A stretch of 58,589 nucleotides of DNA from Oscillospiraceae bacterium. Its GTDB lineage: Bacteria > Bacillota > Clostridia > Oscillospirales > Ruminococcaceae. This document shows positions 17,103 through 25,090 of this stretch, in pieces. Each line of letters opens with the position of its first letter. The stretch's first letter is position 1. The translations under genes were made by a program, and so were the position numbers. Under the pieces are notes generated by a model, which saw only the letters and a list, made by a program, of their open reading frames with translations, was not told the DNA's origin and made no database searches. The stretch is from positions 1 to 58,589 of the forward strand of contig JAAVYW010000007.1 of the NCBI GenBank assembly GCA_022791315.1, written 5' to 3'.

Positions 17103-17131
17103 ACTATATCCAAGACACTGGGAGAAGTCAA
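17103..17131 (-). promoter_or_regulatory. Sigma-A promoter of pyk
   Basis: Minus strand TTGACT (17131-17126), 17-base spacer, TATAGT (17108-17103), about 50 bases before the pyk start. Confidence 0.78.
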
Positions 17132-17182
17132 CGGGCTTAACAGCTTTTTGTCACCTGATTTTTTGCAGCCACCAATGAAACA

Positions 17183-17218
17183 GGGCCCGCTGCCGGATTT
17201 TGCTCCCGCAGTGGGCCC
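17183..17218 (-). terminator. Possible terminator of the PIN/NYN gene
   Basis: Minus strand GGGCCCACTGC pairs with GCAGCGGGCCC across a 14-base loop (arms end at 17218 and 17183). Only a short T-rich tract follows, so termination is plausible rather than certain. Confidence 0.45.
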
Positions 17219-17224
17219 CTTTCC

Positions 17225-18421
17225 CTATTTCCAAATAATCGCCTTGATGTTGTTGTAGAGTTCCAGCCCCTTCTCCTGCCCCAGGTTTTTCCGCAGGGAA
17301 TTGCACAGCTTCTGCTTGCTCCCGCTGAGAATCAGGGTGTGGATTGTGTCAATGGGCAGCTCCGGATAGGCAGTGAGATACCGGTCCACCCGCTGTTTCT
17401 CCTCCTGGGTCAACGGGCCCTTCTCCGCCGCCGTTTTTATCGGACGGGTAGGCTGGTTGGCCTTGCCCTGCTTGGTCGCCTGGTTCTGGGTGCTCTGGGC
17501 CTGCCCTGCCTTCTTGCCGGGGGCCTGCCCCTCCCCAGCCTGCTTGTCTCCGGGCTGGGCCTTTCCCTTGCCCTGCTTGGGTTTCGGGCCGTTTTTGTGC
17601 TGCCGCTCCTGCCGGGGCTTGGCATTCTGCTGCTGTCCCTCTCCCTTGGCCGGGTGGGCAGCCTCCCCAACCTGGTTCGCCTGTGGCGCGGGCTGGGCGG
17701 CCGAAGCGCCGGGAACAGCCGCCGGCATCCGCTCGGCCTGTTGCGGCTGGGGCGCAGGTGTGCGCTGCTCCTGGGCTGAAGGTGCCTCCGCCTTTTCCGG
17801 CAACACAAAAACAGGCTCTGCCTTTTTCTCAGCCTTAGCCACTGGGGAAATCACCCCATAGAGCGGCAGCTTTTCTAGCTCCGAAATCAGCGTGGCCTTG
17901 GGCTGTGCAGCCTGCTCCACGGAAGGGGTGCGGGCTGCGGCCTGGCGGGCGGATTCCCGGTTCTCCTCCAAAACAGCGGCAGGCGCTATCTCGGCAGGCC
18001 GTTCCACAGGGGCCGCCTCCTTTTCCCTGGGCTGCTCCGCCTCCTGGGAGTGCACTGCCGAACGGATAGTCGGCACACATTCCACACAGGAATTCTCCGC
18101 CTTTTTGGCCCAGAAGCGGGCAATATACTGGTAGCCGTTGTCCCGGCTCACAATATAATACCGCTGGGCCTCGTTTTTCGCCACCAGATAGCCCAGATAA
18201 GTGGCCAGCTGATGGTCCAGCGCATTCTTGCCGCCCACCGAAACCTCGGCGTACTCAAAGGCAGCGCTGCTTTTGCCGATTTGAATGTGGGTGCGGATGG
18301 CGATTTTATCAGATTTCACGCTGTAAAACAGCACCACCATGTCCTCCTCCGACAGGGACAGAACGCCGTTCAGCCCATCAGAGCCCACATTTTCAAAATC
18401 GATCAGATAGATATTCCTCAT
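17225..18421 (-). CDS. PIN/NYN-like domain protein with long disordered linker
   Basis: The first 110 residues look like a PIN/NYN nuclease domain: MRNIYLIDFENVG carries the first acidic site (D8, E10, N11), GGKNALDHQLATYLG gives D69, and YYIVSRDNGYQYIA gives D94, the spacing of metal-binding acids in such ribonucleases. Residues about 125-335 are a low-complexity linker rich in Ala, Gln, Pro, Glu and Lys. A compact C-terminal 60-residue segment follows (LTQEEKQRVDRYLTAYPELP to NNIKAIIWK). RNA cleavage is inferred from the fold only. It is encoded alone, upstream of pyk on the same strand but with separate signals. AAAGGGA precedes the ATG. Confidence 0.75.
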   Translation of the reverse strand: MRNIYLIDFENVGSDGLNGVLSLSEEDMVVLFYSVKSDKIAIRTHIQIGKSSAAFEYAEVSVGGKNALDHQLATYLGYLVAKNEAQRYYIVSRDNGYQYIARFWAKKAENSCVECVPTIRSAVHSQEAEQPREKEAAPVERPAEIAPAAVLEENRESARQAAARTPSVEQAAQPKATLISELEKLPLYGVISPVAKAEKKAEPVFVLPEKAEAPSAQEQRTPAPQPQQAERMPAAVPGASAAQPAPQANQVGEAAHPAKGEGQQQNAKPRQERQHKNGPKPKQGKGKAQPGDKQAGEGQAPGKKAGQAQSTQNQATKQGKANQPTRPIKTAAEKGPLTQEEKQRVDRYLTAYPELPIDTIHTLILSGSKQKLCNSLRKNLGQEKGLELYNNIKAIIWK

Positions 18422-18570
18422 TTAATCGTCCCTTTCCCGGCACATCCCCCGGAAAGAATCCCGAATCGGCCCGGACACCGGAGACAGGGCAGCCATCCAG
18501 CTGTTCTCTCCCGCGCCCTCGCCTCGCCGGGCACTTCCCAGAGGCTCTATGCCTTTCTCGGCCCCGGGAA

Positions 18571-19437
18571 TCAGTGCGCGCCAAAGGCGGCCTGCTCCTC
18601 ATTCGGGCTCGACCGCTTGCCCAGCTCCGGAAACCGGTGCTGCAATGCGGCCAACGAGATTTCAATGTCCTCCGCCGCTTCGTCGGCGGTAAAGGCGCCC
18701 ACTGTCACCATATCGCAGGGGCGGACGGCATTCCAGGAAAAGGTGAGGCCCACATAGGGGGTGCAGCGCCCGGCAGCCATGGGCTTAATCGTCATCACCG
18801 GCTTTTTTGCCCCATGGATGATTTTCGCCACACTCTCGATTTCCACCTGCATCATGAAACCCATGCAGTTGAAAATCTGGATATAGGTCTGCACGTCATA
18901 GCCGTTTTCATCTGAATACACCACCAGTTCCGGCATGTGCGCAGAGAGCCCGGGCACCATACCGGCGTCCCGAATCATTCGGGTGTAATCCTCTAACCGG
19001 TCCATGGTCCCCTTGTTCTTGTTTACCAGCTGTTCGGCACTGGAATGGTGGATAAGGCAGATGTCGCTGCCCAGGCGGGCACTGGCGGCAATAACCTCCT
19101 GCGCGCTGCGGCGGGCGGTTGCGCTGTCGCTCACATCGATAATGGGCGTGTCTACAATGACAAATTTGTGCCCAAAGTGCTGCTCGGCATCTCGAATCAC
19201 ATCGCCTAGCAGCGGGTTGGTGGAAAGGGGCCCCATAATTGTGTCCACCCCGTGGGCAAGATACTCCCGCAAGATGGGGAAAAACTTTTCCGCACTGTCG
19301 TAGTGTTCGGTAATCCGCCTGTCTGCGGCGGGGCCGGTGTGGCTCCAACCCAGCAGCCAGTTGGTGCCGATAATCATACGGGAGAGGGATACGTTTTCCA
19401 CCTGTGTCCTGGGAAAGCTCTTTTCCATCCTATTCAC
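18571..19437 (-). CDS. TIM-barrel-like protein of unknown function
   Basis: A 288-residue cytoplasmic protein with alternating strand and helix segments suggesting a TIM barrel: SRMIIGTNWLLGWSHTGPAAD, GVDTIMGPLSTNPLL, KFVIVDTPIID, GSDICLIHHSS, MVPGLSAHMPELVVYSDENGYDVQTYIQIFNCMGFMM and KKPVMTIKPMAAGRCTPYVGLTFSWNAVRPCDMVTVGAFT. The last block recalls the phosphate-binding end of aldolases, and IKPMAAGR recalls aldo/keto reductase-like proteins. I cannot assign a reaction. GTG at 19437 has AAGGA five bases upstream, with an ATG three codons later as alternative. It diverges from the GntR/ABC operon. Confidence 0.65.
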   Translation of the reverse strand: MNRMEKSFPRTQVENVSLSRMIIGTNWLLGWSHTGPAADRRITEHYDSAEKFFPILREYLAHGVDTIMGPLSTNPLLGDVIRDAEQHFGHKFVIVDTPIIDVSDSATARRSAQEVIAASARLGSDICLIHHSSAEQLVNKNKGTMDRLEDYTRMIRDAGMVPGLSAHMPELVVYSDENGYDVQTYIQIFNCMGFMMQVEIESVAKIIHGAKKPVMTIKPMAAGRCTPYVGLTFSWNAVRPCDMVTVGAFTADEAAEDIEISLAALQHRFPELGKRSSPNEEQAAFGAH

Positions 19438-19557
19438 CTGTTTCCTTTCCTACCTCATACAGAGGCCAGAAGACATGTTATCTCAGTTTTCATCTTATCG
19501 GAATTCCCCCTGTTTGTCAAGGCATCTCATCATTTTTCTTTGGAACCCCTACCCCCA

Positions 19558-19586
19558 TTGACAGCCATTGAAAACCATGCTATACT
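19558..19586 (+). promoter_or_regulatory. Sigma-A promoter of GntR/ABC operon
   Basis: TTGACA (19558-19563), 17-base spacer, TATACT (19581-19586): a near-consensus promoter just upstream of an inverted-repeat operator. Confidence 0.85.
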
Positions 19587-19587
19587 A

Positions 19588-19612
19588 ACTGTATCGGTTG
19601 TATTAGTACAGT
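19588..19612 (+). promoter_or_regulatory. Probable GntR (YtrA-type) operator
   Basis: ACTGTA (19588-19593) and TACAGT (19607-19612) form an inverted repeat across 13 bases, and a nested TGTATTAGTACA lies at 19599-19610. It covers the transcription start region just after the -10 box, where binding of the encoded GntR protein would block transcription. Autoregulation is inferred from position. Confidence 0.6.
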
Positions 19613-19632
19613 ATGACAAGGGAGGTGCCGTC

Positions 19633-20007
19633 TTGATTCATCTCGACTACCGGGACCCGCGGCCCATCTATGAGCAGGTGGCCCAGCGCATCACGGAGCT
19701 CGTCCTGGCCGGCGCGCTGCCCGCCCACGAAAAACTTCCCTCGGTGCGGCAGCTGGCCATGGAGCTCTCCATCAACCCCAACACCATCCAGCGTTCCTAT
19801 CAGCTCTTGGAGCAAAACGGTGTCATCTATTCCCATCAGGGGCGGGGCAGCTTTGTCTCCGAAAACTTCGACACCCTCAAACAGCAAAAGCGCAGTTCCC
19901 TGTTAAAGAGCTTAGAGCAAATAGCCCGGGATGCCCTGTGTCTGGACATCCCCCAGCAGGAGCTGACCGACCGGATTTCTCAAATTTACACAGGAGGTAA
20001 GGCATAG
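19633..20007 (+). CDS. GntR family regulator, YtrA subfamily
   Basis: A short 124-residue GntR protein with the winged helix IYEQVAQRITELVLAGALPAHEKLPSVRQLAMELSINPNTIQRSYQLLEQNGVIYSHQGRGSFVS and only a short helical tail, which is the YtrA architecture. Members repress linked ABC transporter operons. TTG at 19633 is the start codon, with GGAGGT six bases upstream; the open frame extends further but without a site. Its TAG overlaps the GTG of the ATP-binding protein gene, so the two are translationally coupled. The inducing signal is unknown; in other YtrA systems cell-wall-active compounds induce expression. Confidence 0.9.
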   Translation: MIHLDYRDPRPIYEQVAQRITELVLAGALPAHEKLPSVRQLAMELSINPNTIQRSYQLLEQNGVIYSHQGRGSFVSENFDTLKQQKRSSLLKSLEQIARDALCLDIPQQELTDRISQIYTGGKA

Positions 20008-20903
20008 TGATTTGCGTCTCTCAGATAACCAAGCGATTTGATGGCATCACAGCAGTGGACCATGTGGACGCCTCCATCAAGCAGGGCAGCGTCTTCGGCC
20101 TCATTGGCACCAACGGCGCGGGCAAATCCACCTTTTTGCGCATGGTCTGCGGCATCCTGCGCCCCGACGAGGGCTCCATCACCATTGACGGCCAGCCGGT
20201 CTTTGAAAACCCAGCGGTGAAATCCACCTTCTTCTATATCTCCGACGACCAGTATTTTTTCCCCGGCAGCACCCCGCTGGAAATGGCCCGCTATTACTCC
20301 ACCGTCTATCCCCGCTTTGACACTGGGCGTTTTTCCGCGCTGATGGATACTTTTTCCCTGGACATGGGGCGAAAAATCCACACATTCTCCAAGGGCATGA
20401 AAAAGCAGCTCTCCATCCTGCTGGCTATTTCCAGCCGCACCGACTACCTCTTCTGTGATGAGACCTTCGACGGCCTGGACCCTGTGATGCGCCAGGCGGT
20501 GAAGAGCCTCTTCGCCGCCGAGATGGACGAGCGGGGCCTCACCCCGGTCATTGCCTCCCACAACCTGCGGGAGTTAGAGGACATCTGCGACCACGTGGGC
20601 CTGCTGCATAAGGGCGGCATCCTCCTAAACAGGGATTTGGAGGAGATGAAGCTGGGCATTCACAAAATCCAGTGCGCCTTTTCCCAGCCGGTGCAGCCCG
20701 AGGAGTTCCCCTTTACCGTCCTGCTCAGTGAGCGGCGAGGCTCCCTCCTCACCATGACGGTCCGGGGTGCCCGAGAGGAAATCCTGGCCCAAATCCAGGC
20801 CAAGAACCCCCTCTTCGCGGAAATTCTCCCCCTCTCCCTGGAAGAAATCTTTATCAGTGAAACGGAGGTAGCAGGCTATGACATTAAAAAACTTCTCTTT
20901 TAG
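20007..20903 (+). CDS. ABC transporter ATP-binding protein
   Basis: Energises the membrane protein encoded next. Walker A is GTNGAGKST near residue 35, the signature sequence reads FSKGMKKQLSILLAIS, Walker B is YLFCDETFDGLDP, and the switch histidine is in VIASHNLRELEDICDH. The 298-residue length is that of the drug/peptide (CcmA/YtrB-like) group. The signature FSKGM replaces the usual LSGGQ, which is common in YtrB-like proteins. GTG start overlaps the regulator's stop, with AGGAGGT upstream. It overlaps the permease gene by 26 bases. Confidence 0.93.
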   Translation: MICVSQITKRFDGITAVDHVDASIKQGSVFGLIGTNGAGKSTFLRMVCGILRPDEGSITIDGQPVFENPAVKSTFFYISDDQYFFPGSTPLEMARYYSTVYPRFDTGRFSALMDTFSLDMGRKIHTFSKGMKKQLSILLAISSRTDYLFCDETFDGLDPVMRQAVKSLFAAEMDERGLTPVIASHNLRELEDICDHVGLLHKGGILLNRDLEEMKLGIHKIQCAFSQPVQPEEFPFTVLLSERRGSLLTMTVRGAREEILAQIQAKNPLFAEILPLSLEEIFISETEVAGYDIKKLLF

Positions 20904-23088
20904 CCGCAGTCTCTTCGCCAACCGCTTTGGCCGTGACAGCTGGCTGATGCTGCTCTACGGCGTGCTCTTCTTTTTCAATTTCCCTGTCAACCTGATGCTG
21001 GGCCTCCCAGGCTCCCCCTCTACGCCTCCCGATTACTTCACCCCCGCCCAGGCGGAGACGTATCACCGTTTGCAGCTACAAAGCCAAATCAACCGCACCT
21101 TTTACGATAACGGCTCCTTGATACTGCCTCTTCTGGTGATGATGGGCATTTTCTCCGCCGTCTGGCTCTTCTCCTATCTTCACCGCCAGTCCCAAGTGGA
21201 TTTCTACCACGCCCAGCCGGTGAGGCGCAGCCAGATTTTCTCCATGAACCTGTTTTCCGGCCTGCTCTATTTCGCCATCCCCCTGGCGGCCAACCTGCTG
21301 CTGTGCGTTGTTGCGCTACTTTTTTCCGGGCACCTCTATCTGCTCTCGGCGCTCACCCTGCTGCGCTGCTTCTTCTGGGCGGTGTACGAATATCTCATCC
21401 TCTTCTCCCTCAGTATTTTTGTGGGGATGCTCACCGGCACCATCTTTGCCCATCTGCTGGCCTGTGGCACAGTGCTCATCCTCTTCCCCGCCATTGTGGG
21501 GATTCCCGAGCAGATTTGTTCCTTCTTCTACAAGACCTATTTCACAACCTTCAGCTATTATCATCTCTTCATGCACCTCACCCCCATTTTCGCCCTGGGC
21601 GAGGGAAACGACATCGGCATGACCGCCGAATGCGGTATCTACTACGCTGCGGTTACTCTCCTGCTGCTGGTAGGCGCGTTCCTGTTGTATCAAAAACGCT
21701 CCAGCGAATCCGCAGGCATTCCTGTGATTTATCCCCGCCTGAAAAAAGTGCTCCACCTGGTGTTCACCCTGATTCTCGCCCTCTTCGGCGGGGCCCTCTT
21801 CCCCAGCTTCACGAATATCTATGGAAATGCTCAAACAACAGGGCGGCACATCTGGTTCGTCTTTGGCTTTTTTATCATCGGCTTTTTAAGCTATATGGTC
21901 ATCCAGGCAATCTTTGAACGGGAGGTGCGGGCCTGCTATCGCCGCCTGGGCCGCTGCGCCCTGGCGCTGGGCGCCTTTTTCCTGGTGCTGTGCATCCCCC
22001 TCTTTGATCTCACCCACCACGACGAGTACCTGCCCGAGCGGGAGGACATTGTGGCCGTAGGTGCCTTTTTCAACAACTTTGACGACGATGTCTATAGCCA
22101 ATACCTCTCCCCGCTCTCTGTGAAAACCCTGGTCTATGAGAGCCCGGAGGCCATAGACGCCGCCTATGCCATCGCCCAGAGCGGCGTAGCCGGCTTAGGC
22201 TCCGATTCCACCTACCAGACCTCCCTGGTTTACCTCCGCTTCCACCTCAAAAACGGCAAAACCGTGTCCCGCTGCTATTACTATGCAGCCGATGAGGTGG
22301 TCTTGGAATCCTACCCCATCTTCTACGATGCCCCGGAGGGCAAGGCCCACCGGGAGGCCTACGGCCTCTTCACCTTCGGCGGCGATAGGGAGACCAACCT
22401 GTGGATTTCCAACCCCCTCTCCAACAATAAGCTGGCCGTCAGCAAGGAGACGCTGCAAACCGCCCAGTTCGGCAGTACGCGCCTGCTCACCCCGGAGGAA
22501 AAGGAAAACCTGATAAATACCCTCAACCAGGATATTCTGGACCGCACCTTTGACGCCATGAGCCATTCCGCCCGGGTGGTATCTTTCCAAGTAGCCATCA
22601 CGCTGCCCAATGGCAATGAGACCATAGGGAGAACCGTAGATGTCCTGGGCTGCGACAAACGCACCCTGGCCCTGCTCAAAGAGTACGGCATCCCCTATAA
22701 CGACTTCTCCTCCCTCCCCGTCTCCTCTGTCACAGTCCATGTAGACGCCACCTATTACGGCACGCTGTCAGACGCCCTCGCCGGAATCGCCGGCAACGAC
22801 ATGCCGGATGTCGCCATCAGCTATAAGGAGGTGGCCGAAAACGGCAGCCGCTTCACAGTCACCGACCCGGAACAGGTGAAGGAGCTGATGAGCCGCGCCG
22901 TCCTCAGTGACCTGGTCTCCGGCCATTACACCTTCCGGGGTACCTCCGGCCTCTACCTGGAAGTGGAAATCCTCGATAATAACTATGTCTATAGCAACCA
23001 CTTCCTCCTCCCCGAGGGCCAAGTCCCCGACTTCCTCAAAGCCGAGCTGGAACAGCGCAAGGATAAGGTGCTTTCCCCACAGGAATAG
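20878..23088 (+). CDS. ABC transporter permease with large C-terminal soluble domain
   Basis: A 736-residue membrane partner of the upstream ATPase. Roughly ten hydrophobic segments fill residues 20-375 (LMLLYGVLFFFNFPVNLML first). The motif QSQVDFYHAQPVRRSQIF after the second segment is typical of ABC-2 permeases of YtrB-type systems. Residues about 375-736 (from PLFDLTHHDEYLP) form a soluble domain probably outside the membrane, resembling DUF6449. Substrate unknown; export of, or response to, antimicrobial compounds is a reasonable inference from the YtrA-type regulator. Ends at a strong terminator. Confidence 0.83.
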   Translation: MTLKNFSFSRSLFANRFGRDSWLMLLYGVLFFFNFPVNLMLGLPGSPSTPPDYFTPAQAETYHRLQLQSQINRTFYDNGSLILPLLVMMGIFSAVWLFSYLHRQSQVDFYHAQPVRRSQIFSMNLFSGLLYFAIPLAANLLLCVVALLFSGHLYLLSALTLLRCFFWAVYEYLILFSLSIFVGMLTGTIFAHLLACGTVLILFPAIVGIPEQICSFFYKTYFTTFSYYHLFMHLTPIFALGEGNDIGMTAECGIYYAAVTLLLLVGAFLLYQKRSSESAGIPVIYPRLKKVLHLVFTLILALFGGALFPSFTNIYGNAQTTGRHIWFVFGFFIIGFLSYMVIQAIFEREVRACYRRLGRCALALGAFFLVLCIPLFDLTHHDEYLPEREDIVAVGAFFNNFDDDVYSQYLSPLSVKTLVYESPEAIDAAYAIAQSGVAGLGSDSTYQTSLVYLRFHLKNGKTVSRCYYYAADEVVLESYPIFYDAPEGKAHREAYGLFTFGGDRETNLWISNPLSNNKLAVSKETLQTAQFGSTRLLTPEEKENLINTLNQDILDRTFDAMSHSARVVSFQVAITLPNGNETIGRTVDVLGCDKRTLALLKEYGIPYNDFSSLPVSSVTVHVDATYYGTLSDALAGIAGNDMPDVAISYKEVAENGSRFTVTDPEQVKELMSRAVLSDLVSGHYTFRGTSGLYLEVEILDNNYVYSNHFLLPEGQVPDFLKAELEQRKDKVLSPQE

Positions 23089-23096
23089 CGCCGCTC

Positions 23097-23135
23097 AAAA
23101 ACCGCCCTGTACCATAAAAGGTACAGGGCGGTTTT
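23097..23135. terminator. Bidirectional terminator between ABC genes
   Basis: AAAACCGCCCTGTACC pairs with GGTACAGGGCGGTTTT (23098-23113 with 23120-23135). The A and T runs at the arms give terminator geometry on both strands for the converging genes. Confidence 0.9.
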
Positions 23136-23136
23136 C

Positions 23137-24825
23137 CTATCTGGCGATTCCCTTCTCATAGAGCTCCCGGAAATCCTCGCTCTCCCGCAACAGCGTGTCC
23201 CAATCCCCCTGGGCCGCAATGCGCCCCTCCCGGAAGACCAGAATCCGGTCAAAGTCCCGCACAGAACCCAGCCGGTGCGCCACCGAGAGCATGGTACACC
23301 CTGTCAGCTTCTCCATCAGCCGAGAGAGCACTGCCTCCTCAATGCGGTTGTCCAGCGCCGAGGTGGCCTCGTCCAGAATCACGATTTTGGCATCGGAGAA
23401 CCAGAGCCTGGCCAAGGCCAGCCGCTGCCGCTCCCCGCCGGAGAGGGCTGTCCCCCGCTCTCCAATGGGGGTGTCCAGCCCCTTCTCCAAGCGGGCGCAG
23501 AGTGCCGAGAGCTGGGCAGCCTCCAAGGCCTCTTCCAGCGCCGCCTCCGGGATTTCCCGCCCCATCAGCAGGTTTTCCCGCAGCGTCCCGTCAAACACCG
23601 GGGATTCCTGGGAAATATAGGCCACTTGGCGGTAGAGCCCCTCTAGGCAGTAGCGGGATAACGCCCGCCCGTCCAGCAATACCGCCCCTCGCTCCGGGCG
23701 CAGCAGCCCCATCAGGAGCTTGAGCAGTGTGGACTTCCCGCAGCCGCTTTCCCCCACCAGCGCCACCCGCTGCCCTGCCGGGATACAAAGCCCAAAATCC
23801 TGGAATAGCACCCGCTTCCCATAGGAAAAGCACAGGTGGGAAAACTCGATTTCACCCCGCAACGGCGGCAGATTCTCCCCCTCAATGAGCCTGGGCTCCT
23901 CCCTCTTATCCAGGAACTCCCGATACCGGGCAAACGCCGCCTTGTCCAGCCGGTACTGCACAAAGAGCACAGAGAACACAGCAATGGGCTGGTAGGCGTT
24001 TCCCAGCAGGGTGATGAGGGCGGCAATCTCTCCCACTGTCATGCTGCCGCTGGCCCAGCCATACCAAATCACGCCGATTTTCCCCAGGGTCATCAGCAGA
24101 GCAAAGACCACAAAAAAGGCCTCGTGAATCAGCGCCATCGTTACCTTGGAGGAGACGATTTCCCCCTTGGCCTCCCTGGCCCTGCGCAGCTCCTCCCCAA
24201 AACGCCGGTTCACCCGGAAAGTGGTGAGCTCCATAAACCCCCGCACCAGGTAGTGGCTCAGATGCTCCTCTGCAGTGAGCACCCGCTCCTTGATGCGGTA
24301 GAGCGCCCGCAGCAGCAGCTGGGAGACGGCAAACACCAGCACATACCCCACCGCCACCGCCAGCAGTACTCTCCTGCTCATCTGCCCGATGAACACCATA
24401 CAGAATACCATGGTGGGCAGCAGCTCCCGCACCAGGCAAAACCCAAAGGAGAAGAGCATATTCCGTCCCGCCTGGGCCCCGCTCTCCACCCGCTGGATTA
24501 AGGTGCCTGACCCCAGCCGCTGGTATTCCAGGTAGTCAATGCGGCTGAGTTTTTCCAGCGCCATCACCTTGAGCTCCAGGTAAAGGCCGTGTTCCAGCTT
24601 CCGCGCCGGGTACTCCTCCAAGTAATAGAGCAGGTGCAAAACTGCCAGCATGGCCCCATAGAACCAAATCACGCCCAATGTCAGGGAGCCGCCGGTGAAC
24701 CGGTCCAGCACCTGCTGGAAGTAGGCGGCGCTGTAGTTATTCAAAAAAGCCAACACCACTCCAAGCCCCAGATAGAAAATAACCAGGGCGCGGTGCCGTT
24801 TCAAAATCTGTTTTAAGTATTTCAT
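23137..24825 (-). CDS. ABC exporter, fused permease and ATP-binding domains
   Basis: A 562-residue half-transporter that would dimerise. Residues 1-300 hold six transmembrane segments of the exporter fold (ALVIFYLGLGVVLAFLNNY first). The nucleotide-binding domain has Walker A GESGCGKST, the Q-loop in QVAYISQESPVF, signature ALSGGERQRLALARL, Walker B KIVILDEATSALD and switch histidine in SVAHRLGSV. All catalytic residues are present. Substrate is unknown; there is no adjacent partner, so it may be a homodimer. AAGGATGGG precedes the ATG. A GC-rich structured leader separates it from its promoter. Confidence 0.9.
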   Translation of the reverse strand: MKYLKQILKRHRALVIFYLGLGVVLAFLNNYSAAYFQQVLDRFTGGSLTLGVIWFYGAMLAVLHLLYYLEEYPARKLEHGLYLELKVMALEKLSRIDYLEYQRLGSGTLIQRVESGAQAGRNMLFSFGFCLVRELLPTMVFCMVFIGQMSRRVLLAVAVGYVLVFAVSQLLLRALYRIKERVLTAEEHLSHYLVRGFMELTTFRVNRRFGEELRRAREAKGEIVSSKVTMALIHEAFFVVFALLMTLGKIGVIWYGWASGSMTVGEIAALITLLGNAYQPIAVFSVLFVQYRLDKAAFARYREFLDKREEPRLIEGENLPPLRGEIEFSHLCFSYGKRVLFQDFGLCIPAGQRVALVGESGCGKSTLLKLLMGLLRPERGAVLLDGRALSRYCLEGLYRQVAYISQESPVFDGTLRENLLMGREIPEAALEEALEAAQLSALCARLEKGLDTPIGERGTALSGGERQRLALARLWFSDAKIVILDEATSALDNRIEEAVLSRLMEKLTGCTMLSVAHRLGSVRDFDRILVFREGRIAAQGDWDTLLRESEDFRELYEKGIAR

Positions 24826-24968
24826 GCCATCCCATCCTTATCAAAAGTAGAGTCCGGACAGCACAGCAGCCTGTCGGCGTAAACTTCACCTCAGCACGGC
24901 CCGCCGGCAATGCAGCTGCGCTGAGGAGTTAATTCGTTTGCGTCCCATCGGAATCTCACCGCCTTTTG
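24826..24968 (-). promoter_or_regulatory. Structured 5' leader of ABC exporter, unassigned
   Basis: The roughly 140-base leader is rich in pairing. CTCAGC and GCTGAG bracket a GC-rich hairpin, and GGCG near the 5' end can pair with CGCC after GTTTA. It contains GGTGAGATTCC and GGGACGCAAA (minus strand of 24937-24946). The latter occurs in c-di-GMP-I riboswitches, but the rest of that consensus is missing. No terminator is evident. A riboswitch or attenuator is possible; no class is assigned. Confidence 0.4.
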
Positions 24969-24975
24969 TGTCTTT

Positions 24976-25005
24976 ATTATAGATTCCCGCCCATTCTGGG
25001 GCCAA
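24976..25005 (-). promoter_or_regulatory. Probable promoter of ABC exporter
   Basis: Minus strand TTGGCC (25005-25000), 18-base spacer, consensus TATAAT (24981-24976). The -35 is weak. Confidence 0.55.
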
Positions 25006-25090
25006 GGTCAGCTCCGCCGCTGGCGCCATCTTTTCAGCTAGGCAGGCCGCTCAATCCAAGCCCTCTTTTCCCTAACGGGTTGGGCGCACC

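Noticed and set aside
24937-24946. c-di-GMP-I riboswitch
   Set aside because: Only the GGGACGCAAA segment matches; the upstream CAAACC and the downstream GGTAGC/GGGTTACC parts of the consensus are missing.
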